This document shows, piece by piece, positions 13,966 to 26,121 of a DNA stretch of 64,000 nt (position 1 is the first letter of the stretch; the number at the start of each line of letters is the position of its first letter). The translations under genes were made by a program, and so were the position numbers. The notes under the pieces are model-generated. The model saw only the letters and a list, made by a program, of their open reading frames with translations. It did not search any database and was not told the DNA's origin. Source of the DNA: Chaunax sp. Z400 (taxonomy: Eukaryota; Chordata; Actinopteri; Lophiiformes; Chaunacidae); the NCBI GenBank assembly GCA_037577475.1, contig CM075184.1:29843094-29907093 (forward strand). Reading direction: 5' to 3'.

Positions 13966-16119
13966 ACAGTCTCCGTGGTGATAGAAAACTTTCTGCCAGC
14001 TTGACCCTTGTAGGTCGCGGGTACCATCAATTATGTCAACCACTAAAATGTGTTTTGCTACACACAGCAGATTATATGGAGTGTAAAACATTAGAAAAAT
14101 GTGTCTGAAACATCAGAGTAACATGTTTGAAGTAACAATGGGTTGGGGGGGGATAGAGACACTCTCAAAAAGGGAAGACCCCTGACAAGTGATTTTGTTT
14201 GAAGGCATTGTAACACACTCAAGTGGGCAGGGATGCTTTCAATGGCCTTAACGGCAGTTCATCTTCTAGGGTGAATGCAAGTTGGATGGAAGGACATATG
14301 CTTTCCACAGGGTCAAATGAAGCAGAACCCAAAGGCTTTTGTGGTCTTCCCTTTTGGTGGTGAGAAGAAAAGACAAATCTGTTGTTGGGTTGTAGCCCAA
14401 TGGGCCCACAAATATCACATAAAAACTCACTGGCCTTTTTCTTTCAAAACGTCTGTCTCTGTCTCATGGTAAGGAGTGTGGGCCCAGTTTGGCTTAATGG
14501 CTAAACCACATAGCTCTTTGTCTGAATAAGCTCTCCAGCAAGCTGAGACAGGACACACAAACATATACACTTTGTGCAAACTCCCAACTGGCCTGGCAAA
14601 AATGCATCATCCATCCATCACAAGAAAGCTTAGAGAGAGACGCTTTGGCTAATTCAGGACAATGAAGACAGAGCTGGACAGAGATGTTTGCGATGAGCGT
14701 GACACTCAAGCACCTTCTGCTATGTTAAAACCTCCTTACTCTCTTTCCCTATATGAAAGCGGAGTCTAGATTGTAGCTAGATAGCAGATTGTGATCAGCA
14801 CATCACTCTCTTGCCAGTAAAAAGCTTTTTGCTGACTGGGGCCAAAGCCAGCCTTTCTTATCCCTGAAGTTACAGTGCAACACACACTGCACCATGTCTT
14901 CAAAAATACTAAACCAATAGAAAGGGTTTCCATCCATCTAGACATGCCTGCAAAGATGAATTTTGTTTTTGAGGGGTAATATGCCTGAAGGGGCTGAAGT
15001 GTGCTGCCATATAGTTTTGACTGAATATAAGCAGTCTAAAATGCGGTGATTCCTGAATCCTTGAATCTGTCTGAAAAAACATTGAGCTACAGTTGCAAAA
15101 CCAATCAGGCCCTCTAATTTGCTTAGTCTGACTTAAAACGTGAATGACTTATGGAGGTACAGTGATAAAGAATGGCTATTTCTAAAGTTGAAAAGATTAG
15201 GAGTTCCACAATTGCAGGTAACCTAAAAATACTGTTTATCAAAGGCTATAAGGTCTGTGCAATATCAGCCACTGACAAAACAGGGTTTTATGGATAAAAG
15301 TGCAGCATGGATGGAAAATCATTTAGTATAAGATGGGTTTTTGATATTGTTTTGGATTTCTATGATGACAACTAACTATTTTTGATTTATTTAATTTAAA
15401 AATACTAAATCTGTTGCATCATTCTACCTCGAGTCGTTCAAAGCACTAAACATTATACCCAAAGAAAAAGTTGTGTTTAATCTGCTGCCTCTATAGAACT
15501 CTGTTGTAATTAAACAGGGGGCCTTGTTGCCTTTAACAATTCCCCTCAATCTATACGGCTGTACAGTAATAAACAATGGAGCACACCATGAAGCAGTTAC
15601 ATACAGTTTAACTGGATAATAGACTCACATGATGTTATGTATTTCCACCTAGCAAATGACGCACTTAAACTAGGTTTTTACATTTAATTCTGTATGTTTG
15701 ACCAAAAAAAAAAAATTTTTTTTTAATAAATTCCATTATGGAGTATATTGAGATCATCTAATTAAATTGAATTGAAAGTGATTACTGTGCACTTTGGATT
15801 GAATTACATCATGTACCTAATTATTGCTATGAATCAAAAATCTATATTACACTAAATCTTGACATCGAAAAGTTCAAACTTATTTTTTAATACATTTATG
15901 ATTGTATTCTGGATTGGATCTTTCACAATTAATTTAAAAACTGACAAACCATTTAATATGCTAACATGCTGTTACTTCTGGTTACCACTATTATATGGCT
16001 ATTTCTAATGGCTATCATTATCATAGGATATGTTAGAGTTACTCAACTGTTTCTAAACACACCTGATTTTCCACACATTTAAACAGTAACTTATATTTTA
16101 CCCCACTATTACGTGTATG

Positions 16120-16440
16120 TGTGATTGCTCCCCATCAAGGGAGGCTGATGAGAGCAGCTAAAGGGTGTTTATGAGACTGTTAGCCAGGAAAGGATGCCGC
16201 CCTGCAGCTCTCGCCCAAATAAAAGAGCCATTTATTACATCCAACATGACCCTCTCATTACACACAAATAGGAATTAATGAGCACTATATCGGGCACTCC
16301 CAGCGGAGCGAGGCGGGGCCCGCTAAAGGACTAGCGTTAATTACATTGTCCTACATCTCACCCATTTAACACCACCCATCAGATCATTCCATCTGCAGGC
16401 AAAGGATAGGAGCGTGAAAGAGATTCACTACTTGTAAGGA
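16120..16440. promoter_or_regulatory. candidate conserved non-coding element (intron 7, block A)
   Basis: The block is unique-looking, GC-richer than its flanks and crowded with homeodomain-type TAAT/ATTA cores (CCATTTATTACATCC, CTCATTACAC, GGAATTAATGAGC, CGTTAATTACATTG) between GC-rich patches. This composition is typical of vertebrate developmental enhancers, and the fto introns are known to host irx-directed ones. No alignment was possible, so conservation is not shown. Confidence 0.35.
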
Positions 16441-16764
16441 TGGCTGCTCTCAGCTTCACCAGTGTGGTACAGTCACTTCCTGTGACCTGCACACACATAT
16501 ACTGTATATGACTCATGAGTCAAACACAAACACTTTCTATTAGCTATGCATGTACTTTCAAATGTACGACTGAAGTGAATTATATCCAATGAGAATCGTC
16601 ACTTAAAAGACAATTTTTACAGAGGAATGGTGAGAGCATAGAGAGCTTCATCAAATGGTGCAGCAAGAATCATGTGAAGGGGCAATGTTTCAAATATGGA
16701 TGTTGTTGCAAACATGCTACAAATTGTAAAACGTGGATACACCTTGGTGACACTGAATTAGTGT

Positions 16765-16910
16765 CACTAATTCAGTACCCAACGGTCTACAAGTCGAAGT
16801 ATCCTTGAGCAAGATACTGAACCCCAATTTGCCAGGGGCTCCCAGGGATTAGTCAAACGCAGAGAAAGAATTTCCCCCTGTGGGATTAATAAAGTATCTT
16901 TAAAAAAAGA
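16765..16910 (+). repeat. interspersed repeat fragment ending in GGATTAATAAAGTATCTT
   Basis: The segment contains AGTCGAAGTATCCTTGAGCA, AGATACTGAACCCCAATTTG and, at its end, TTTCCCCCTGTGGGATTAAT AAAGTATCTT. These strings occur in abundant fish interspersed repeats with a non-LTR-type 3' end. The family name is not certain. It is followed by a GAAA-rich tail, as expected of a retroposed copy. Confidence 0.55.
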
Positions 16911-18059
16911 AAGAAAGTAAAATATGGTCACAATCTCCTCATCTGTTCTTGAGTTATAGTGTTCAATGATGGCCAAAAACATGTGCAGAACACTTTGATG
17001 TCAAAGTGAAATTCAGTTTTGACATTTTGGATATAAAATGTCATCACTAACCAAATCAGTTCATTCTGATGAGTTGCCATGAGTCCAAGTGAACATTCGT
17101 GTCAAATTTGAAGAAATTCCCAGAAAAAGTTTTCCTGGTATATCACATTCACAGGACGGACAACTTAAAAACATAATAAAAAAATAAAAAGGATGAATGT
17201 TAAATTCATTACCCAACCAGGAAGTTGTATAAGCCAAGTAGGTCTTGTATAACAATGTCTTGGTTGAGCTTTGAGTCACCATAATTACTAAGTTGTACAT
17301 GCAAAGCTTAATAATACAAGGGACAATTATGATGGAACACCTTGAACATTCTTGATTCTTGTCCAATAGTACTCAATAATAAAGGTGCCTTAACAAATAG
17401 CACACATTGGGTTGGGTTCACACATGTTGTCTGTTGGGCTATCCTTGTACTTCCTGACTGTACTCACATCGCCATACATTCTGGTTTACTTTCTCTCACA
17501 CAAAATCTTTAGCATTATTTCTCTATTCCCTCCATGTCACTCTGAAAATGTGACACCCACCCTCGTTTTTTTTTTTTTTTTTTTGCCTGTTTCACCTCCG
17601 CCCCTGCAAAAAAGATGTAATCAATATCAACAAACATTTCCTATGTTTTGTCTTTTTATTTGCACTTCTTCAAGCGAATCAGACAATTCAAACTTTCCTC
17701 CCATCAGGATCCCCCACGTTCCCCCCCCTCAGTGTTTTCAAACATGGCTTTATGTACTTAAAAAAACACAATATTATAGCTGCTCCAGTGATTCTAAGAA
17801 TTAGCAAAGTACCGAGGTGTTAAGTGATTAGTATTTTGCTGTGCGGGTGAGAATAATCAAGCAAAAAGCTGATTATGGATCACAGTTTCACCACAGTGGA
17901 GACCTTATGCATGAAGTTTCGTCTGAGATGAACAATTTAAGCGTCATTTGATGACAGAGGGATATCTGTGTTTGAGGCTTAGCTTGTATTATATTATATT
18001 GTATTAATACTTTTACATATTACTAATGTTATTAATTATCATTTGTGATTCAATTTATT

Positions 18060-18145
18060 TTATTGGCGGTCGGACAGAAATTGGAAGTGATGAAAATCAG
18101 ATCCGATAATCAGCCAGGCCGATAATCCGTATATCCCTACTTTTG
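18060..18145. repeat. possible DNA-transposon terminal fragment
   Basis: GGCGGTCGGACAGAAATTGG, AAAATCAGATCCGATAATCA and CCGATAATCCGTATATCCCT resemble the ends of fish repeats built from degenerate 'CCGATATCGG' strings. The assignment is weak. Confidence 0.3.
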
Positions 18146-18714
18146 ACTCCAGTTAAGCTTTAGTGAACTGATTCCATGTTCATTAATCAGTTTTAATTTT
18201 TTGTTTGAATATGTATATCTGAGGCTGTGATTACAGGGCTGTTCAAAATAAATGTGAAAGCAGGCAGGGAAACAATAGAATGGATTTCAACACCTTCTGC
18301 TATTTCTTTTGCTATTTCTAAACATGAGAAATATTGAACGATTGATATACAGCTTTGGTCATGTATTCAATATACAAAGATAATGAAATAATAATATTAA
18401 TATAGCAGTAAAAACTACACAAACTGAACAGGATTTTAGGTTGTTTTGCTTTTAGTGATAAGCCATGTTTTTTTCAGTGGTTATGTATTTTTTTATGTGA
18501 ACATGATTACCTGTGAGAGTTTAACACCTGGATCAAACTACTGGAGTAATTATATACCAAGCATGGGTGAGATGTGATGTCTCTAATCACCTGTGAAAGG
18601 GGTGGGCTTTGCTATGAGGTGCTCTGATATCGCTCTTTCATCTATTTTATGCTTTCTCCTCAGTCTGAGCACATTTCAACGCACACACAAACACACACAC
18701 ACTCCTTCTTCACA

Positions 18715-18737
18715 TCTCTCTCTCTCTCTCTCTCTCT
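18715..18737. repeat. (TC)n microsatellite
   Basis: Perfect 23-base tract, preceded by a short CA tract. Confidence 0.95.
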
Positions 18738-19559
18738 GTTGGTATGACACAGGAAAAAGCTGGGCCCTGCAGCCAACCCCGCCGTCCGCACTGAATGCGA
18801 TTAAGCTGAGCAGTGATTAATCTGGGCTGCCCCATAATTCCTCTTTACCACTTTAATGGATGTTATCTCCCCTCCTCTGAAAGCTTATCTTGCTGATCGA
18901 GGCCAAGGATGGGGAGAGGGAGAGGAAGTGGAGGGGGTGGCTATGGATGGGGGGGGGAGAGAAATCAAACCAAATCCAGATAGAGGTAAGTAAATAAGTA
19001 AATAAGTGTGTAAATAAATAAATGCAAGGCTTGAGGAAGCTGCTAAGCGGATAAGGCAGATCAGTCTCTGTAAAGTGCTAATTTGTTTTCTAAGAAGATG
19101 AGACAAGCCGGGTTCAAAGCCTGCTGATTCAGTAAAAGCGCTGTCAATATCACAATTCACAGACAAACAAAAAATTATCCAAACCTCTGTCAATGAAATA
19201 CCCCACCCCCTCAGTGTAACGACGAGGTGTACTCCATACTGTAGCTGACAATCATTGGTACAAAGAAAAAAATTAGGGTTTTAGATGGGCTCATTTTCTG
19301 TTTTGAATGGAAGTGACTTAAAACAATGGCATTGTTTCACTTACGTTTTCCCACGATGTGACATATAGTCAGGTATAAACGTTTTCAAATACATTCCATA
19401 TCCAGTCATCCATAACCCTGAAACAAGTTTGCTAAGCTCTGAGTCTATTATTACAATGACAACATGACATCTCTCAGCACCTCAGCATTCAGGACACTCC
19501 AGTGCATGTGCATCCTGTAATTGAGAAATAATCACACGCAATCATTCACAATCACAATC

Positions 19560-19910
19560 ATTTTATTTACTAGCAGGCAGACAATACAAAATGGAACATC
19601 AAGGCCTCCAGCAAGGCCAACCAATCCTCCATGTGTCTTTAGCTTTGTTGAACCATGGCCTACCCCTCCACTAAGTTTTGCGGAAATCGGTTCGGTAGCT
19701 TTTGCATAAATAGGGAAATTGTTGAAAAATCTTACAATGCTAAAAAAAGTTATAAAAAAATCTCGGATCCACCACTTTATCCGCATCTGCACCAAAATTT
19801 GATGGATTTTTTTTTTCGGGGACCATGCCCCATCCTTCCACCACGTGTCATGGAAATTCATCTGTTAATTTTTCCACGATCCTGCTGACAAACAAACAAA
19901 GCAGCCAACC
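19560..19910 (+). repeat. LINE 3'-end-like interspersed repeat
   Basis: TCCACTAAGTTTTGCGGAAA, TCGGTTCGGTAGCTTTTGCA and, later, a second partial copy (CACGTGTCATGGAAATTCAT) followed by ATCCTGCTGACAAACAAACA match a repeat tail found widely in fish and invertebrates ('aaatcggtccagtagtttttgcgtaatcctgctgacaaac' type, probably RTE-like). The tandem appearance of the 'catggaaat' motif suggests an internal duplication or two nested copies. Confidence 0.5.
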
Positions 19911-20263
19911 AACACACAGCGGTGAAAACAAACCCACCTTTATGGCTATAATTATGATTGACAACCACGTGTGCATATCTCTGTGCACATATTTGAATAA
20001 GCAACATTTAATCTAATGTGTAACATTTAAACAATAACTGAATATTGTAGTAATGTAATATAGCTTCAAAAAAATACTCTCACCAATTTTGAACTGTTAC
20101 ATGTGTTAGCATAAGAGCCTTTCCTAAACCTACATCTGGACACACACATACACACACACATGGAAGAGAGTGTGTTTGTTGGTGTTTTCATGCCTCCATG
20201 TCTGTGTCTGTGTTTGTGAGTTGCCAGCTAAGAAGTGACAGGGTTAATTCTGTTCATATCTAT

Positions 20264-20290
20264 CCCCCCCCCCCCCCCCCCCCCCCCCCC
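20264..20290. repeat. run of 27 C
   Basis: An uninterrupted homopolymer of C in intron 7. The sense strand of fto therefore carries a 27-base G run. Confidence 0.9.
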
Positions 20291-20578
20291 GTTTCAGCTT
20301 ACCGCGATGTTGCAGTGAGATTCTGTCATAGACAAACCTCTGTGGGATTCCATTCACTGCAAGTGTACATCTTTAGGTACAAAGCTGCGGGCTGCATTGG
20401 CTCCAGGTAACATAAACGCTCCCTTCAAGCCACCGCGTATCTGCCCATGAAAATTCTCTAAAGGGTTTAAGCATTTACGCAGAACACTATCAGGCACCGC
20501 TGAAAATTCAGCTTACCCTGTTGAATAGGGACTTCAAAGAGAATGGCAAATACCTTTGCACCGCTACATTTTCTTCTT

Positions 20579-20602
20579 TCTCTCTCTCTCTCTCTCTCTC
20601 TC
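20579..20602. repeat. (TC)12 microsatellite
   Basis: Perfect tract with a further short TC tract directly after it. Confidence 0.95.
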
Positions 20603-21015
20603 CATCTCTCTCTTTCTCTATCCCTGCTTCTTTTATTTTTATACTTCCAAACAGAATTGCTGTATGACGTAAAATGTATTATCAGCCATATACTTCCTCT
20701 TTAAATGAATAATAACAATAATCTTTGACTAATTTCTTTTCTACAATTGCGTCTAAATAGGGCAAAGCAAGCAAGCTAATATAGAGCTGTGGGTAAACAA
20801 CGCCTTGAAATAATGAACTTGTGGATTAGGCCTCTAGTCTATGTTGTGCGATAAGGAAAAACAGCAGCTACTACCCAGGTAACAGCACATATTGACTGTC
20901 AATGAAGGATAAACTGCTGTGCAGCTGCACATTTACTCATTCATTCACGTTGCAGACTCACTGCACACACACTCACATATAAGGACACAAGGACACAAAC
21001 ATAAACAACCCCCCC

Positions 21016-21043
21016 CACACACACACACACACACACACACACA
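21016..21043. repeat. (CA)14 microsatellite
   Basis: Perfect tract preceded by a short C run. Confidence 0.95.
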
Positions 21044-21539
21044 GGCATACACACACTGTACTCATGCCAAAGAACCACAAAGAATTGGAATATAATAAAT
21101 GCATAAGCCTATTTGCACAGTATACAGCTCGAAATGCAAAACAATGTGATGTATAAACGCAGTGTGATTTAACGTAAGGGATAATAAATGGCTTCATAAT
21201 GAGCAATATAAATGGTCTTTAAACAGTTTACTGCTTAGTTCACACTTATAATTAATCTGGGTTCCATGTGTGCATATAAAGTGGGTATAAAACTCTAAAC
21301 GCAATGAGAGAAAAACGGCGACCGAAAGAGAAGAATTACCGCTGGTAAATATCTGCAACATGATTCAGCTGCTGTGGCCTCTAGCTTTTCAAAATATGCT
21401 GCTTTTCCCCACAGCTGGACCGGCACGGCAAGCTCTCCAAATAATACATTAGAAAAAATTGCTTTCTGAAATAATTTACGGTGAAAAACACAACAGAAAC
21501 CATAACATTTATAATGTTTTACAAAACCATCAAATAAGT

Positions 21540-21730
21540 GGAGAGGGGATTAATTGCCCCGGCCCGACCTTAAAATAATTATTGTGAGCGGTGCAACTCT
21601 AAACTCCAATGAAATTGATACACTTTGATAATTACATTCTTGGCACTGACCCGCTGAAGTCAATAAAGGTTATTAAGGCCAATTGCTGTCTAAACGCATT
21701 ACGGGCAGGGTAAACTGTCCGTCGGAGGCC
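21540..21730. promoter_or_regulatory. candidate conserved non-coding element (intron 7, block B)
   Basis: AAAATAATTATTGTG, TTGATAATTACATTC, GTCAATAAAGGTTATTAAGG and GCATTACGGG occur within 190 bases of otherwise mixed-complexity sequence. The density of homeodomain-like cores and the lack of simple repeats suggest an enhancer. Evidence is compositional only. Confidence 0.35.
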
Positions 21731-21910
21731 CCTGCTACTCCAGCGCCAATATGATAATCCATTCTCAGTCCTGGGGGTTTCTTCCCTAGCGCCTGTGTCT
21801 CCACTCTGCCATACTAAACCAGATTGGATTCGCTTAACCTTTCCAGGACTTTGATCAAATGAGCTCACACAGCAATAACATTTACATTGACCCCCCCGCC
21901 CCTCCCCCCC

Positions 21911-21911
<1 letters not shown>

Positions 21912-21952
<41 letters not shown>
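21912..21952. repeat. (AC)n microsatellite
   Basis: Perfect 41-base tract in intron 7. Confidence 0.96.
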
Positions 21953-21953
<1 letters not shown>

Positions 21954-22308
21954 CCCGTCTCTATTTTTTTATTTTTTACATCCTCCCCCATTCTGTGTCT
22001 GTTTCTACAGACTCTCCATACAGTTCACTCCCACCCACTCCTCAGCCAGCACCTTCCACATGCTCGGTCAATAACCTAATCAAGTATCGATGGCGACCGG
22101 ACCAGGCTGTGCATGATGGCAGTGCAGCCCTCTCAGCAACCGAGACTGTTTGCAAAGAAAAGACAGTTATTAACGTGAGGGTAGAGGATGAAATGGTCAC
22201 TAAGCGCATCCCTGCACATAAACACATGCAAGTATGCACACAAAAGCCAGCCTCTATTACAAATGAGGGGGGTAAATTTTGTCACACAATGAGAAGGAAA
22301 AAAAAAGA

Positions 22309-22420
<112 letters not shown>

Positions 22421-24854
22421 CCAAATCGTCTAGAAAACAGGGAGTGACAGGCTGGGTGAATAGGAGTAGAGGAAGACATGGCCCCGATACCACTTCCTGT
22501 TTTGTACATCTTGAAGTATACAAATGTATTCAACTGAGTGGATCCCATTTATTATGAAAGTCGATTAATTTCCTTGATACGTGTTGAAAAGATTTCCATC
22601 TACAAGGCTCGTTTTGCTGTCAAATGAGGGAGAAAGTGTGAGAAAGAGACAAGAGATGTGGCATGATAGCAAGAGCAAGAGAGGGAGAGAACAAGAGAAT
22701 GAAAGAGCATAAAGAGAGAGAGACAGAGAGAGATAGGGGGAGACGGAGAGCATTGAAATCTCTTTGCATCCGCGGTGGCTTTTGAAGTCGTGAGATGAGC
22801 AGCCACAGAAGTCAGGAAAGTGACAAATTAGGGAAAAAGCTGTACTTTGCAAGCGGAGCTGCTAAATCAATTAAAGTCATGCCAAGTGCATACATTAACA
22901 TCAATGGCACATACGCACACGCACACGCACACACTGGTACAAACACACACACGCGCAGGACAGGGGAAAAAAGGCGAGATGTGCTCATGGACTCGTCTCT
23001 GTCGCTTCTCCCCCACAGTGAAAAGAAGAGAGATTGATAATAAAAAAAAAATACCACAGCAGTATTTAAAATATTCTGCATAAAGCCAAGACTCTCTATT
23101 GTCAGTCAGATGGAAGATATTCATTGTTGCTAGTTTAAGGAAATGTCACTATTGTAGGAGAGTCATGATAGGAGAGTCATGAAGCAAGGTAGGCCCAACT
23201 GGACTTTAGCACCCTGGATCACAGGGGAAGGTAAAACCTTTACGTTTTTAAGTGAATGTCCTTTTTCCATCGTCCCGAAACAACCTTTACTTTACATACA
23301 CTACCCCCACTAAAAATTATTTATTTATTTATTTTTGTATTTTATCAGAATCTCATTCAAATTGAAGGATGAGCATTTGCATGACAACAGGCGCAGGAGC
23401 AAAGAGGGAGCCCCAGGGAGAGACAGTATCCATGACAGGAGCTATTCCCCCCCATATTGTAATACAGTTCATACGTATACTAACAAATGCATACACAGCC
23501 CAGCGCATCCTACAACACTGTGTGCTAAATATGACAATAAAGAGAGGAAGGCTGGCTGTTTGTATTGCTATTTTAGCAGGATAAAACAGTAGGCTGTTTT
23601 ATTGCTACAGCACCATGTCTAAAACGACATTGTCAATTTATAAACCCTATTTAAAGAGACATATATTTGTTATTTTAAAACACCCATGGTGCTACCGAAT
23701 TTGACTAAAATAATGCCGCATTAAAAACTTCTCTGCAGGCAAGAACAGGAAAATCAGAATAAAAAAAAATCCCATACAACATCTACTCACAGTGGGTCAG
23801 TCGTATTCCACTGAATTCCACTATACTGTCAGTTGCCAGCTTCAAAATGTAAAATATATCCAATAACAGAATGTGGAGGGAACCCACATAGTATAAATAA
23901 CACCAAGTAATTTAGAGAAGCACATTTTAATCTAACTGTGGAAAAGCTACAGCTATCAAACCTCCAAAAGGAAAATCTATAAGTCACATCTATAAAGTGC
24001 TTTTCATCAGCATATCATATGTTGATGCATGTATGTTAATATTGCTTGTGAGAGCAATAATGTTATCTTTCATCACAATAGTGAGTGATTGCATTTATGC
24101 ATTCACCAGTGTATTATTTTTTGCAAAGGTTCAGCACACAGTTCTACTGAAGATATATTCTCCTTTATGTGATGTGACACTATGTGATTAAATGAAATTT
24201 AAGTATGACTTTTAGCTGTAGAATTAATGTTGCTAGAAACACAGAGAGTAATCTGAGATGCAAAATAAAATACAAAAAAACATTAAAGATTTTTTTTATT
24301 TTCCATAATATATATTATAAAGATTTATTATTTTTCATTATCTTATTTAAGTTTGTTTTTTTAATATTAAAAAGTGGCTTTGCACAGTACAGTGGATATA
24401 TTGTTTAAAGCCGGATGAAGTTTCTACTGCATGACACAAATCTACGTGTGATACACACAAACACACACAACGCCTATTAGAGAAAGAGAGCTGCAGCAAA
24501 GAGAGGGGAAGACCTCACATTTCACCGATCACTGATACCCTTTTCTAAATACACGTCCAAATCACACACTTCATCTGGGCCCAGAGGTGGAGCTCAAGAT
24601 GAGTTTAGCCCCTGTCTACTAAACCCCCCACCACCCACCCTCTGCCAGGCTGTTCCACTAAGTGAGAGAGATGGGGAGGGAGAGAGAGAGACTATGAGTA
24701 GATTGGAGCGGCGGCGGCGGCAGCAGCAGTACTGTTCTCCTCCAGCCCGTCTTTATCCCTGCCTGAGCATTAGATGTGATTACTGCTCAGCGCTCGACAC
24801 AGACAGAGACAGAGAGCTCCCAGAGACAGCAGGAGTGGGTGAGAGACATAAAGA

Positions 24855-24857
24855 GAC

Positions 24858-24888
<31 letters not shown>
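24855..24888. repeat. imperfect (GA)n microsatellite
   Basis: GA tract with two interruptions, in a purine-rich stretch. Confidence 0.9.
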
Positions 24889-24889
<1 letters not shown>

Positions 24890-25499
24890 GGGAAGCAGAG
24901 AGGAAAAGAGGAGCACAGCTCTTTCGCTCATCTGCGCTGCTGCTAAAGTGATACAAGAGTGCCCCCTGCTGCTTGTGCTGTCTGGATGTTAAACACTCAC
25001 ACATACAGTACATACATGAACACATGCACACTCTTTGAAATCTAGCTATGAGAGGGAGCCACATAGAACCTGTGGGAGACAGTGAAGCCATATATCTGTC
25101 TGTGTTTGTGAGTTTTACATCTGTATCTGTGTATGTATGCAGCACTTACTGTATGTGCAGAAGAGAGCTGTGATTAAGGTGACTTAATTATGAGTCTGAC
25201 ATCACTAAGTGTGTTTCCTTTAAAGTGGTATCTAACTAATAGCTGCATGCCCACGTTTGTCTCTAGTAAAACTTCAGTGAGTCTACCATTAAGCACATGA
25301 CGCATCTGTAATAACGCACAACGGTGAGAAGTTAGACAACCGATCGTGTAATTTTAAACATGTCCTCCCTTGTGAGGAGCGTTATTGGCAAACGAATCAC
25401 TAGCAGAGACATGTTGGGCATTTAGAAAGGTGAAACTCATGAAATGACACAGTGACTGTTAATAGTCATAAAGATGCTCATATGGAAGTGGTATACACA

Positions 25500-25505
25500 T
25501 TATTA

Positions 25506-25540
<35 letters not shown>

Positions 25541-25559
25541 GTTATTATTATTATTATTT
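25500..25559. repeat. (TTA)n microsatellite
   Basis: Nearly perfect 60-base trinucleotide tract with two G interruptions, about 400 bases downstream of the exon 7 donor. Confidence 0.95.
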
Positions 25560-25967
25560 AATAATATTATAATTTATTATTATAGAATATTATCTGTGAG
25601 CTATTTTTGATAGTTTATGTTTTTGTTTATATAATAGATTATATATTTCCATCAAATATAATTAAAGTCAGGGCCAATAAATTTGTTTTTCTATATCGTC
25701 ACATGAAACTGGTTTTGTTCATCAAAAAAACTTTTTTCTAGATCTATGTTGTTGATTTCTTCTATTTTCCAAAATAGGAATGGCTTCAAAGTAAAGCATA
25801 TGACTGAGGATGGTGTGTCTCTAAACCTGAATTTGGGAAGAAACAGATACTTTCCTGATTAAAAAAACAGCCTGTGAAAACTGAAGTGAAGTAATGTGAA
25901 TGACCCTGAGTTCAGTAAACCATGATGGCTGAGAAACAGGCAGTGAGGCTGCAACAAGCAATCTTAC

Positions 25968-26087
25968 CATAGTCTCCAAGAGCCTCCAGTCCTTCTCCAG
26001 CTGCTCCATCGGTCTGGTCCACCAGCTGCAGAAGCGGGCATAGCGCTGGCCCTGAAACCAGTACTGTCGCAGCCACTCAAACTCCAC
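25968..26087 (-). CDS. fto: fto exon 7 (40 codons, C-terminal domain)
   Basis: The exon encodes [20 protein letters not shown] and SWWTRPMEQLEKDWRLLETM, which aligns without gaps to human [20 protein letters not shown] and following residues. Both ends are phase 0. The acceptor is GTTTGCAG|GTG, preceded by a UG-rich rather than a simple pyrimidine tract, and the donor is ACTATG|GTAAGA. These aromatic-rich helices contact the catalytic domain in the human structure. The neighbouring introns are 6.3 kb (upstream) and 17.4 kb (downstream). Confidence 0.96.
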
Positions 26088-26121
26088 CTGCAAACACACA
26101 CATACACACATGTGCACAGAG
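26088..26121 (-). promoter_or_regulatory. UG-rich polypyrimidine tract at the exon 7 acceptor
   Basis: On the fto strand the bases just before exon 7 read GTGCACATGTGTGTATGTGTGTGTTTGCAG. The tract is UG-rich, not U/C-rich. UG repeats at this position are known binding sites for TDP-43 and CELF proteins (CFTR exon 9 is the classical case), so inclusion of exon 7 could depend on them; that is inference. Confidence 0.55.

Noticed and set aside
15704..15724. A-run followed by T-run that could fold back
   Set aside because: Simple homopolymer junction, expected in AT-rich introns; no element boundary seen.
24694..24951. 85-codon plus-strand frame in a purine-rich stretch
   Set aside because: It is explained by GA-rich low complexity and a short CAG/CGG run, with no homology or splice context.
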